DNA of 51,684 nucleotides, from contig VBAW01000021.1 in assembly GCA_005888635.1 (NCBI GenBank), positions 1 to 51,684 on the forward strand, written 5' to 3'. Positions within the stretch are counted from its first letter, which is position 1. Each line of letters opens with the position of its first letter. The notes beneath the pieces were generated by a model that was not told where the DNA came from, made no database searches, and was given only the letters and a program-made list of their open reading frames with translations. Both the position numbers and the translations under genes were made by a program. The stretch comes from Candidatus Bathyarchaeota archaeon. GTDB taxonomy: Archaea; Thermoproteota; Bathyarchaeia; 40CM-2-53-6. Of this stretch, positions 1-8,373 are shown one piece after another.

Positions 1-213
1 AAAATCTTCGAAGAGAGCCTAAACAAAGTCGTTCTCGTCCAACTGAAAGGAGGACGAAGCGTCAGGGGAAGATTGTACAGTTTCGATCAACACATGAACC
101 TCGTACTAGAAGAGGCCGAAGACGTAACAAATACGGATGCGACAAAAAAGCTCGGCACGATAATCGTCCGAGGAGACAACGTAGTCCTAGTTTCACCCCC
201 ACCCAAAAGGTGA
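1..213 (+). CDS. Lsm (Sm-like archaeal RNA-binding protein), 5' end cut off
   Basis: The last 70 codons of an Sm-like protein; the start lies outside the window. Sm1 is visible as LKGGRSVRGRLYSFDQHMNL, with the conserved Asp-x-x-x-Asn of the RNA-binding loop, and Sm2 as GTIIVRGDNVVLV. Archaeal Lsm proteins form heptameric rings that bind U-rich RNA and help RNA processing. The tail ends SPPPKR. In many archaea this gene is followed by rpl37e; no such ribosomal protein gene is seen here. Identity is secure from the two Sm motifs; which paralogue it is cannot be told. Confidence 0.93.
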   Translation, partial: KIFEESLNKVVLVQLKGGRSVRGRLYSFDQHMNLVLEEAEDVTNTDATKKLGTIIVRGDNVVLVSPPPKR

Positions 214-486
214 TCCTCGTGCAGCTCCGCGCTCTCCAGCGGTTGCTTGACTTACGTGCCATGCACTCCAGTTGAACGATGATGGGTCTCATACGCGACT
301 TAGGTATCAGTGTCGTTTTGAACCGAATAGCCTGATCAAATTGTCAGGCGCGTTTTCAGTTCCTCAATCTGATACGCTAACGATATTTGGTAACAGCCAG
401 AATTCCCGTTGAGATTGCATTAGGATTTCTACAAAGGTTAATTAGAATCTGCTCTCGATGAGCCGAGAAAGCTACCGTGAGAAGTT
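214..486. other. Gene-free spacer with nested inverted repeats
   Basis: No convincing gene on either strand. Positions 304-375 hold three nested complementary pairs: GTATCAG (304-310) with CTGATAC (369-375), GAAC (320-323) with GTTC (359-362), and CCTGA (331-335) with TCAGG (344-348). They could form an imperfect hairpin between the lsm gene and the surface-protein gene, either a transcript end structure or a small structured RNA. There is no T-run directly after the outer arm. The AT-rich patch near 434-446 might hold the promoter of the following gene. Confidence 0.35.
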
Positions 487-3243
487 TTGATTCGATGCCT
501 TACATGTCTAATAGTCATCATGATCTCTTCCGCCCTTGGTGGCGCAATCCTCCAGTCCCATTACGATAGCTACTCCCTCCATGTGCCGATGTCTGCCGCA
601 CCCGCGTCTCTAGATCCTCTAAACGTCACCGGCTCACCCAATGCGTTCAACTACAGCTATTCGCAGGCCAACCTTTACACCGGTTCAAGCAATCCTCCGC
701 TGATACTTCCGGCTCCTAATGCTACCGGGACACAGTTTAGATGGTTGAGCACAGTGACTCGAACAACCGACAATACACTGATTCCGACAAGCGGGTTCAG
801 GTTCAACATCACGAGCCCTCCACCTCCCTCGCAGGGTAAGCAGGTAGTGAACTGGACCCTGACTATCCCACAATTCAACTGTAAGACTTGCACTTCCGTA
901 CAGGTGATCTTCGACTTCTTCGGAAATATTACGAGGGGAACAAACGCCACCTACGCACTCTTTAATGGCACACAGGCAATACAGCCCTCTGTAACATTTA
1001 CAGCCCTTGGTGAGTTCCCTCCCGCTGCTACTGTTTCCTGCCCAGAGATCTTCTGCATACCGGTCACCCGCTACGTGGGTTACAAACTGACGTTGTCTTT
1101 CACCTTCGCGTGGAACGGAACCGAACTCCCAGGAATGTCGGCCGATGTGGGAGAGATCGAAGTCGCTTCGATAGGGGACCCCATCCCGTCATGTGTCGCT
1201 CCTGTCTCATGCCATTTCATGCAGCAGGACCAGTCAAATTCCAGCTCGATAATACACAACACGAACCTGTCGTCAGTCAGCTACAACAACACACTCACCA
1301 CCCATGTGCAACCTGGAAATGTGAGCACCACTCGGCTCTGGTGGGACATCGAAGCGATCAACATCTACTATCCAGTGGGATACAATGTCACTCAGATCAA
1401 ACTGGATAACACCATAGTCTATCATGCACTTCCCGAGGTCCCGTTAGAAAAAGACCACTGCGCGCCTGGAACGGCTTGCGCAGAATCTCTAATAGCTCTG
1501 AACATTACAGACTTTACGCCGTCGGGTGCAATACACAACTCAACGATCACGATAATTTCGACTACGCCCAACTCCATCCGTCAATTGACAACCCTGTCTG
1601 GAGGAGTGCCAACCCGATTCTTCACGTCTGGAGACCAGATCGGCATCAAGATCCTCAACAATCCCTCCGTGGTCAACGCGTCGATATCACAGCAAACCGG
1701 TCAGCTGAACATAACCTTCCCACAACCCCTACCAATTCAGACAAGCCCAACAACGACCCTCTCAGGAGGAGTCTTCAGCTTCAACCTCCCCTCGGACTGC
1801 GGATTCAACGGAGAACTCTGTGCGAGAGACTGGAATGTCTCCGCCGTCTTCACCAGTGGATTCGATCTTGGGATAAAGTCTGGCTTGTTTAGGATCGACT
1901 CGTTGCAGGTATCCTTTACGGGGAGTACGGGAGGAGATAATGCTCTCAGCATTCAAGGACGACTTACATACGGTAATGGGACGAAAAAAGCGTCAGGCGT
2001 CAACGCCACCATGTTCGCCATCGATACGGGCACGCCGGTGAATACCCCCGTCACCAATAACCAAACCAAAATCTCGTCAACACTTCTCTACATCTCGAAC
2101 GTAACCCTCGTGAACGGAGTCTTCACGCAAGGCCAACCGCTCATCATGCTGTTCACAGTCGTCGACCCTGACCGAACACAGCTGTACAATGCGACTATAA
2201 TAATCGAACATGAATGGCCGGGTCCTCAGCCGCACAACATGAGTGTCACATTCTCGCTACATCCCGGGGACCCCCTAGGCGACTTACCTTTCGGTACATC
2301 TGGACCGCAGACCTACAAAGCCACCATATTGTTTACCGGGACGGGAGTTCAGGTCACGCTGACAAACCTCAGGACCTCACCCAACTCCGAGACCAGTACG
2401 ATGACTCCCGGCACGAGTCCTGTAGTACCGAACAGACCACACGCGGGCCTCTTCAACCTCACCCTCACAAGCAAGATAGGCAACACCACGGAAACGCCCT
2501 CCAGCTTCATAATCTCCCCGACCTATGCATACGTATCATCGTCACTAGTCCCAAGCAGGTATCTCTCGGCCTCGAACCTGATCGTGACTGATCCGAACGG
2601 AAATTTCTCCGCCACGATAAGCTCCCATTTCCTCCTCGGCGCCAAGAACCTGGTCGTATTCTTGCTCGCGAGAGACGCGACTGGAATCGGCTTGGTCAAC
2701 AACTTGTCTAGTATCGCACTGACAGATTCGACAATCCTTCTGTCGACAACGGACTCGATCGGGGCAGTCGTAAAAGACCAAACCGTCACTGCCACACTCC
2801 ATCTAACAAACAACTCCACCAAGATCACCGAGGTGATCACAGTAAACCTCTTCATCCAAGGTAACGGAATGCTCCCACAAACTCTTGGGACGAAGACCGG
2901 GCTAACCCTTCCCCCCGGAGAAAGCCGAACAGTGACACTCACATTTCTTGCCCCTTCGACAGTTGGATCATACACGCTCACGTTTTCCTCACCAGAATAC
3001 GGAGGACCGCTAACGAGCCAGACACTCCAAGTGACAATCCTCCAGAGCAACCTCCAAATCTTGATTCCAGCCGCGATAGGAGTAGTCGCTGCGATAATCA
3101 TCCTAGGCTTCTACTTAGTAAGAAGGCAACCGGAGACAGCAGAGACGGAAGAAAGAACAAAGCCCGCGGGTTCTAAGCCCAAGACTCCTGGCACAAGGAA
3201 CCCTCCTTCCAAATCCTTAACTCGAAGCCAAGACCCTGGCTAG
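487..3243 (+). CDS. Large secreted, membrane-anchored surface protein
   Basis: A 918-residue surface protein of unknown function. A TTG start gives a hydrophobic N-terminus (about residues 3-22) typical of a signal peptide. The long ectodomain is rich in Ser/Thr/Asn, beta-prone and full of N-x-S/T sequons, as in archaeal glycosylated surface proteins. Near residues 770-860 there is a CARDB-like beta-sandwich with a PPGESRTVTLTF-like stretch. One membrane helix follows (about 872-893, ILIPAAIGVVAAIIILGFYLV) and then a charged cytoplasmic tail of about 30 residues. It is followed 11 bp later by rpoP. The closest parallel in this window is the 728-residue protein near the other end. TTG is the first usable start; ATG 33 bp later would cut into the signal peptide. 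Confidence 0.8.
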   Translation: MIRCLTCLIVIMISSALGGAILQSHYDSYSLHVPMSAAPASLDPLNVTGSPNAFNYSYSQANLYTGSSNPPLILPAPNATGTQFRWLSTVTRTTDNTLIPTSGFRFNITSPPPPSQGKQVVNWTLTIPQFNCKTCTSVQVIFDFFGNITRGTNATYALFNGTQAIQPSVTFTALGEFPPAATVSCPEIFCIPVTRYVGYKLTLSFTFAWNGTELPGMSADVGEIEVASIGDPIPSCVAPVSCHFMQQDQSNSSSIIHNTNLSSVSYNNTLTTHVQPGNVSTTRLWWDIEAINIYYPVGYNVTQIKLDNTIVYHALPEVPLEKDHCAPGTACAESLIALNITDFTPSGAIHNSTITIISTTPNSIRQLTTLSGGVPTRFFTSGDQIGIKILNNPSVVNASISQQTGQLNITFPQPLPIQTSPTTTLSGGVFSFNLPSDCGFNGELCARDWNVSAVFTSGFDLGIKSGLFRIDSLQVSFTGSTGGDNALSIQGRLTYGNGTKKASGVNATMFAIDTGTPVNTPVTNNQTKISSTLLYISNVTLVNGVFTQGQPLIMLFTVVDPDRTQLYNATIIIEHEWPGPQPHNMSVTFSLHPGDPLGDLPFGTSGPQTYKATILFTGTGVQVTLTNLRTSPNSETSTMTPGTSPVVPNRPHAGLFNLTLTSKIGNTTETPSSFIISPTYAYVSSSLVPSRYLSASNLIVTDPNGNFSATISSHFLLGAKNLVVFLLARDATGIGLVNNLSSIALTDSTILLSTTDSIGAVVKDQTVTATLHLTNNSTKITEVITVNLFIQGNGMLPQTLGTKTGLTLPPGESRTVTLTFLAPSTVGSYTLTFSSPEYGGPLTSQTLQVTILQSNLQILIPAAIGVVAAIIILGFYLVRRQPETAETEERTKPAGSKPKTPGTRNPPSKSLTRSQDPG

Positions 3244-3254
3244 TCGGAATCTAG

Positions 3255-3476
3255 ATGGAAACGGGTCCTGAAGAGACGCCACAGGAGGCTCCTTTGCAAG
3301 AACCGTCCGTGCGAGACAGAAACCCCGGCGGACTGTTCTACGAATGCATCAACTGTGGATCAAGACTTACGGCAGACCAATTGGCGATGACGCCTGAGAT
3401 CAAATGTCCCTTCTGCGGCTATAGGATTCTTAGAAAAGTTAGGCCGCCCATCGTTAAGCACGTGAAGGCCAGATAG
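3255..3476 (+). CDS. rpoP: DNA-directed RNA polymerase subunit P (Rpo12/RPB12-like)
   Basis: A 73-residue zinc-ribbon protein. The C-terminal half has YECINCGSRL, then KCPFCGYRILRK and the basic end KHVKAR, the signature of archaeal Rpo12, which binds one zinc and helps hold the Rpo3/Rpo10 platform of RNA polymerase. About 25 residues at the N-terminus are acidic and Pro-rich and go beyond the usual core of about 45-50 residues. ATG start, 11 bp after the surface-protein gene; no Shine-Dalgarno is visible. Identity rests on the Cys pattern and the GYRIL motif. Confidence 0.92.
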   Translation: METGPEETPQEAPLQEPSVRDRNPGGLFYECINCGSRLTADQLAMTPEIKCPFCGYRILRKVRPPIVKHVKAR

Positions 3477-3537
3477 AAGCGGACACTCGAAGGTAACTTC
3501 TTCTTATCGCCTCTCGCGTAAAACATTATACTGATTC

Positions 3538-5174
3538 TTGAACGATTCAACGACGATCAAAAGTTTGGAGCAGCCGACCCCTCAGCTAAGAGACAAACAC
3601 AGGCTACTCTCTGAACTTGCCAGACGCAGAGGGTTCTTCTGGGGGTCCTTCGAAATATACGGAGGGGTAAGCGGCTTTATCGACTTGGGCCCCTTGGGGA
3701 CCGGTCTGAAACGAGAAATCGAAGATGCATGGAGAGCGTTCTTCCTTAGGCGTTATGGATTCGTCGAGATTTCGACCCCGATCATAACCCCGGAACGAGT
3801 CCTCGGGACCGGCTATCAACGCTCCTCAAGCAGGTAAAATGTCCTGAGTGTGGAGGAATCCTCGGGTTACCCCAATACTTCGTCACCATGTTCAAGACAA
3901 ACATCGGCCCATACGGAGAAGATCCAGCATATACTCGACCCGAAGCTGCACAGGGCATATTCGTCGATTTCCACCGAGTACTCGAAGTGATGAGGGAAAA
4001 ATTCCCCCTAGGCATCGCTCAGGTCGGGAAAGTTTTGCGAAACGAAATTTCACCCCGCCAAGGACCCATACGATTGCGCGAATTTACCATAATGGATTTC
4101 GAAATTTTCTTCGATCCTGAAAAACCAGAATGCCCCTACCTTGAAGAGGTGAAGGACGACAAGCTCTTCATCGTAACTGAGGAAACTAGAAAGAAAGGAA
4201 GAACCGAAACTACTAGAATCACGACGGCTGAAGCTCTCGAAAAACGACTTGTCAAATCCCCGTGGATGGCGTATTTCATGGCCCAGTCCACAAGATTCCT
4301 TTCGCATTTAGGTATCAACCTGCAAAGCCAACGGTTCTTTGAGAAACTATCTAGTGAAAGAGCGCACTATTCCGCTCAGACTTTCGATCATGAAGTGAAG
4401 CTTGACAGGTGGGATTGGGTAGAGGTGGCCGGGTTCGCCTACCGAACCGACTACGACCTTCGCAGTCACATGCAGGCCACGGGGATCGATCTGCGAGTTT
4501 TCAAAGCGTATGATTCACCGATTGAAAAGAAAGTCCGAACCATCAGACCGAATCACGAAAAGATACGCCAACGACTCGGGGCAGACGCTGGAAGAATCAT
4601 CAGCCTCCTAGCAAAGGAGGACTTGCCTCGGATCCTCCAAGGTAAGAGACCCGGCGATTCAATCAAGATTGGTGCTCACGAAATTCCGGTCGAATTCTTT
4701 GACACAAAAGAGGAGACCGTAAAAGAGGCTGGATCAAAATTCCTTCCCCACGTCGTTGAGCCCAGCTTTGGAGTAGAGAGACTTGTCTATTCCACGCTAG
4801 AACACAATCTCAGGATCAAGGGAGAAAGGCTGATTCTGAGCCTACCCTTCGCGATCGCCCCGACACAAGCCGTCGTTTATCCCCTCGTGAACAAGAATGG
4901 ACTCGTAGAGAAAGCCCAGGGTGTCTATCGAAGCCTACTCCATGGCGGCCTTCGAGTCGAATATGACGATGCGGGGTCCATAGGGCGAAGGTACGCGCGG
5001 GCTGATGAAGCGGGGATACCGCTCGGAATCACGGTCGACTACGACACCATGGAGGATGGTTCGGTCACACTCCGGGATCGAGACTCGTGGAACCAGATAA
5101 GGGTCCAAATCGACGACCTCAAGTCGACAATCGACTCCATTGTCAGCAGTGGGTTCCCCGCAAAAACTGGCTAG
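3538..5174 (+). CDS. glyS: Glycyl-tRNA synthetase, interrupted by a frameshift with internal loss
   Basis: Class II synthetase of the archaeal/eukaryal alpha2 type that charges tRNA-Gly. The first frame (3538-3837, TTG start) carries the N-terminus with GFFWGSFEIYGG and FIDLGPLG and stops at TAA 3835. The second frame takes over from about 3813 and reads LKQVKCPECGG, then MFKTNIGPYG, RPEAAQGIF (motif 2), GIAQVGKVLRNEISPRQG, PSFGVERLVYSTLEHN (motif 3) and the C-terminal anticodon-binding domain. Compared with what I know of the family, the stretch that normally follows motif 1 (SGHV...F, first Cys pair, RADHL) is absent, roughly 30-50 residues. Only the second Cys pair remains. A TATA-like ATTATAC lies just before TTG 3538, so TTG 3562 may be the true start. 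The gene is essential, so an assembly deletion is as likely as true damage. Confidence 0.88.
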
Positions 5175-5239
5175 GCGTACTGCAACTAGTTTTTATGGGA
5201 ATGTCGCCTCTTCCTTGCAGTAGACCGACCCCGGTGTTG

Positions 5240-5902
5240 ATGTTGACCTTTCCAGTTGAAACCGAAGCTAGCATAAGACGTAGAATCCTTGACATCTGTC
5301 GGGATCAGACGAGAAATGTTGTCGAGATAACGCGAGAGCTTGCTCTGATGACTGATAGCGTTGGCGACGGCAAGGGCAAGGACGCGAAGGACCACTATCA
5401 GAACATGGTCAAGATTCTGGACGATTTCGAAGGCACCAAGAAAAAGCTACTAGAGGAGGTTGCTTCGTTCGGGGCCCTATTGAGTAATCGCGAAGACTTC
5501 ATCCGACTCATCTTCCGGGTAGGCGAAGTAGCCGACTACGCTCAGGGAATTGGCTATCGACTGACCGCGGTTATCGATCGGAGCTGGAAGGTCGATAAGA
5601 GGTACACTAAACGACTGTCCGAGCTCATCGGACTCGTTCTCGAAGAGATGTCGAAGATTCGCGAGACTATGATGTCTCTTGGATTCAACCCGACAAAAGC
5701 TATGGAGCTCTCGAAGGGCGTTGAGGAGACAGAAAGGAAAGTCGACACCGCTTACCGCTCGTTGGACTTGGAAGTGCTGGACGAGAAAATTCCTCTGCGC
5801 ACACTCCTGTTGATAAGGGATCTCAGTGCGCATATGGAGAATATGGCGGATCTCGGGGTGGACGTTGTGGACCTAATCCGAGTCATCGCTCTGACCGCCT
5901 AG
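5240..5902 (+). CDS. DUF47/PhoU-like helical protein
   Basis: A 220-residue all-helical protein of the DUF47 family, distant relatives of PhoU that often accompany phosphate transporters and are thought to regulate them. Seen: FPVETEASIRRRILD at the N-terminus, three long amphipathic helices, and E/D-rich repeats such as RVGEVADYAQGIGYRL and IRDLSAHMENMADLGVDVVDLIR that resemble PhoU metal-binding helices. I chose ATG 5240; longer readings would run into the end of glyS. A TATA-like TTTTTAT at 5189-5195 fits a short leader. No phosphate transporter is next to it; the neighbour is endA, 7 bp downstream, so they probably share a transcript. Confidence 0.75.
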   Translation: MLTFPVETEASIRRRILDICRDQTRNVVEITRELALMTDSVGDGKGKDAKDHYQNMVKILDDFEGTKKKLLEEVASFGALLSNREDFIRLIFRVGEVADYAQGIGYRLTAVIDRSWKVDKRYTKRLSELIGLVLEEMSKIRETMMSLGFNPTKAMELSKGVEETERKVDTAYRSLDLEVLDEKIPLRTLLLIRDLSAHMENMADLGVDVVDLIRVIALTA

Positions 5903-5909
5903 TAAGGCC

Positions 5910-6479
5910 ATGAAGACCGCTTCGGCTCAGGATCAAGCCGAACTTATTGGGACGAGGCTCATAATCTGGGATTACAAATCAGGTCTCGGCATATACAGAT
6001 CAGGATTCTTCGGAAAACCAGTAGGCATCCCCAAGCCAAAACCTGACCAGGACTTTGAAGTCCCACTTCTATTAGATCTGATGGAGGGACTTTACTTGCT
6101 CGAACACAAAAGGATCGGCGTCATCGACGGACGTACCAAGAAACCGGTTGGAAAGAGTGTCCTGCTAAAGGCTGCTCGGGATACCTATCGAGGCTTCAGC
6201 GCCGCCTACCAAGTGTACAAGGATTTGAGGGAGAAAGGCTACGTCGTCACTCCAGGAATCAAGTTCGGAGCCGACTTCGCCGTCTACGAACACGGCCCAG
6301 GAATAGACCACGCACCATTCATCGTCTCTGTTGAGACTCCTGAATCAGTGATGGGACCTTTCGAGGTGGTCCGAGCTGGAAGACTTGCTACGACCGTGAG
6401 AAAACACTTCATAATTGCGATTCCGGATACGAAGTCTGGAAAGATCCGGTATCTGGTGTTTCAATGGTTCAAAGCGTGA
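5910..6479 (+). CDS. endA: tRNA-splicing endonuclease
   Basis: A 189-residue homotetramer-type archaeal splicing endonuclease, which cuts introns from pre-tRNA at bulge-helix-bulge sites. The catalytic triad is readable: Tyr126 (FAVYEHGPG), His134 (GIDHAPFIV) and Lys165 (TTVRKHFIIA), with spacing like the Methanocaldococcus enzyme. The N-terminal domain (about 10-85) includes LYLLEHKRIGV. The length fits the alpha4 class (about 180 residues), not the fused alpha2 class. ATG follows the DUF47 stop by 7 bp, suggesting an operon. No tRNA gene, with or without an intron, is recognisable in the window. Confidence 0.93.
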   Translation: MKTASAQDQAELIGTRLIIWDYKSGLGIYRSGFFGKPVGIPKPKPDQDFEVPLLLDLMEGLYLLEHKRIGVIDGRTKKPVGKSVLLKAARDTYRGFSAAYQVYKDLREKGYVVTPGIKFGADFAVYEHGPGIDHAPFIVSVETPESVMGPFEVVRAGRLATTVRKHFIIAIPDTKSGKIRYLVFQWFKA

Positions 6480-6496
6480 AGAACAGCTTGTCTGTA

Positions 6497-7699
6497 CTAG
6501 AGCGTAAGGTCCTCTAATCCACGCGGGTAATGAGTAATGAAGTCCACTCCTTTCTTAGTAATCACAACCGTGTCGGAGTGTCGGAATCCCGCGTAGCCAG
6601 GAAAGTACAGACCTGGTTCACAGGAGAACACCATTCCTTCGCGCATGACTGTGCGGTCCCCCGGATCGAGCCAGGGTGGTTCATGGCCATCCAGACCGAT
6701 TCCGTGGCCCGTGTGATGTCTATGCGCATCCATGAGTCCAGAGCCTTCAATAGATTTGCGAGCTGCCTCGTCAACCCTGTTGCAGGTTATTCCCGGACGG
6801 AACTCTTTGAGAGCTGCGTCCTGGGCTTTCAGCATCGCTTCAAAGTAACGCTTGGCTCTAGAATTAGGTTTTCCAACAATTACGGTACGTTCAAGCTCGC
6901 TCGTGTAGCCTCCCACTTCTACTCCCGCTTCTGAAACAAGAACATCTCCTCTCCGAATCTTGTTTCTGGTGTAGACTGCATGAGGAATCGCAGAGTTCGC
7001 ACCTACTTGTCCACGGAACCCAACGACTAGTGGAGACAGGGCTATTTTCAATTGGAGGTAGGATTGTCCGAGTTTCTTCACCATTCTGTCGAGTGCATCG
7101 TAGCTAGATTTCACAGCTACCAAGGCATCGTGAAGACCAGCGTGAGTATTTTCGAGCAAGATATGGTGCGCTACCTCTGACCATTTCGCGCTCTCCCGTA
7201 GGAGTCGTATTTCCTGTCTAGATTTGATGAGCCGTAATTTGTCCACAATGTCTCGTCCATCAATGAACTTCACCCGACGCATCAGGTCCCTCAATGCAAG
7301 TCCTCGATACCCATAGCCTCCAGCCGCTCCCTCTACGGAATCTGTCGCTATCTTGGAAGAGGCAAATCCTTTTTGCGCCATGAACCTTGCAAAGACCCTC
7401 ATAGGGTGTATCTTCCCGGGATAATCAGGATAGGTCAGGACCTCGTCGGCCAGCGGGCATTCCTCCCGAACATGGTCATACTCTAGATGTGGAGCCATGA
7501 AGAAGGGCGGCTTCTCATTGGGAATGACCGCCGCAAGAGGGCGTTCCGTCGAAATGTGCGCGAAGCCTGTTGTGTATAGGATTCTCGTTGAGTTGGTCAG
7601 ATAGAGAGCGTCTATCCTGTTTCTTCGGAGCTGGTTCTGAATCTTCGCGATTCGGTTTTTGTGTTCGTCGGTGCTGATCTTCAGCTCATTGGGAGCCAT
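6497..7699 (-). CDS. M24-family peptidase (Xaa-Pro dipeptidase/creatinase fold) with altered metal ligands
   Basis: A 400-residue pita-bread-fold protein. The N-terminal creatinase-like domain (about 1-150) and C-terminal M24 domain (about 165-395) are both present. The usual five metal ligands Asp-Asp-His-Glu-Glu read here as Glu257 (SEAG), Glu268 (SELERT), His332 (HTGHGIG), Glu361 (CEPG) and Ser375 (RHSDTV). Two Asp are thus Glu and the last Glu is Ser. It may be a creatinase-like hydrolase, a single-metal enzyme or a non-peptidase. ATG start; a TATA-like TTAATAAC 30 bp upstream predicts a leaderless mRNA. It converges on endA with a 17-bp gap. Confidence 0.85.
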   Translation of the reverse strand: MAPNELKISTDEHKNRIAKIQNQLRRNRIDALYLTNSTRILYTTGFAHISTERPLAAVIPNEKPPFFMAPHLEYDHVREECPLADEVLTYPDYPGKIHPMRVFARFMAQKGFASSKIATDSVEGAAGGYGYRGLALRDLMRRVKFIDGRDIVDKLRLIKSRQEIRLLRESAKWSEVAHHILLENTHAGLHDALVAVKSSYDALDRMVKKLGQSYLQLKIALSPLVVGFRGQVGANSAIPHAVYTRNKIRRGDVLVSEAGVEVGGYTSELERTVIVGKPNSRAKRYFEAMLKAQDAALKEFRPGITCNRVDEAARKSIEGSGLMDAHRHHTGHGIGLDGHEPPWLDPGDRTVMREGMVFSCEPGLYFPGYAGFRHSDTVVITKKGVDFITHYPRGLEDLTL

Positions 7700-7725
7700 A
7701 AGCTAGGGTTGGCGGCTTCAACCTG

Positions 7726-7733
7726 TTAATAAC
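7726..7733 (-). promoter_or_regulatory. TATA-like box of the M24 peptidase gene
   Basis: On the minus strand this reads GTTATTAA. Its centre lies about 30 bp from the ATG, the spacing expected when transcription starts at or next to the start codon. No Shine-Dalgarno lies between the box and the ATG. Confidence 0.55.
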
Positions 7734-7785
7734 AAGTAAACAGTACGCGGGAAAAAAGAAGCGACATGCTGGAGAAAAAACCAGC

Positions 7786-8373
7786 CTAGTCGATCCTTAT
7801 CTGTCTCGGTTTGTTCCCAGGGCTCTTGCGTGTGAGGACCAGTTCCAGAACTCCGTTCTTGTAGCTCGCCTTCGACGTATCAGGGTCTACTTCAACGGGA
7901 AGTTCCAGAGACTTGTAGTAGCGCCTCTTGTCTGTGTCAACCTTCAATACGAGGTTCCGTCCATCGCATTCTAGTGCAATGTCTGACTTCTCTACGCCTG
8001 GAAGTTCAGCGACAACCTTGACAGTGTCTGACTGAACCATTGCGTCAACTAGGGGTTCGCGTTCCTCTTTGACGTCGAGGCTTGGCTTAGCGGTTCCAAA
8101 AGGTCCTCCCTTGAGTGATGGCTTCACGTTGCCGAACTCTCTGACTATTGGTTTGCCGTCTGGTCCCATGCTGAACGAGTAGCCGTAGACAAAGGGTCCC
8201 ATCTCTCTGACAGTTCCCCCGTCGGGCAGTTTTCTCTCCCTGACCAGATCCTTCGGGAGTTCGAGGCCGCGGAACATTTCTTCGAAGTTCTTGTCGAAAT
8301 CGTCGAACCAGCCTGTCAATGGGGATCGGAAGCGTCGCTTGAACCATTCTGGGAAGAATTCATTGTCTTCCAA
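7786..8373 (-). CDS. Small heat-shock protein, Hsp20/alpha-crystallin family
   Basis: A 195-residue ATP-independent chaperone. The N-terminal region (1-105) has the archaeal pattern WFDDFDKNFEEMF and a Gly/Pro-rich linker with GPFVYGYSFSMGPDGKP. The alpha-crystallin domain spans about 108-190 (VVAELPGVEKSDI, then KNGVLELVL). The C-terminus ends QIRID, which contains the I-x-I oligomer contact. The TTG start is set by a perfect Shine-Dalgarno 7 nt upstream, unusual in this window. It overlaps the upstream regulator gene by 14 bp, so the two are translationally coupled and probably controlled together by the palindromic sites near 9143-9191. Confidence 0.93.
   Translation of the reverse strand: MEDNEFFPEWFKRRFRSPLTGWFDDFDKNFEEMFRGLELPKDLVRERKLPDGGTVREMGPFVYGYSFSMGPDGKPIVREFGNVKPSLKGGPFGTAKPSLDVKEEREPLVDAMVQSDTVKVVAELPGVEKSDIALECDGRNLVLKVDTDKRRYYKSLELPVEVDPDTSKASYKNGVLELVLTRKSPGNKPRQIRID

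Noticed and set aside
2523-3101. Long open frame antisense to the surface protein (192 codons)
   Set aside because: Its sequence is low in domain-like features, and the sense strand has a clear signal peptide, sequons and membrane anchor.
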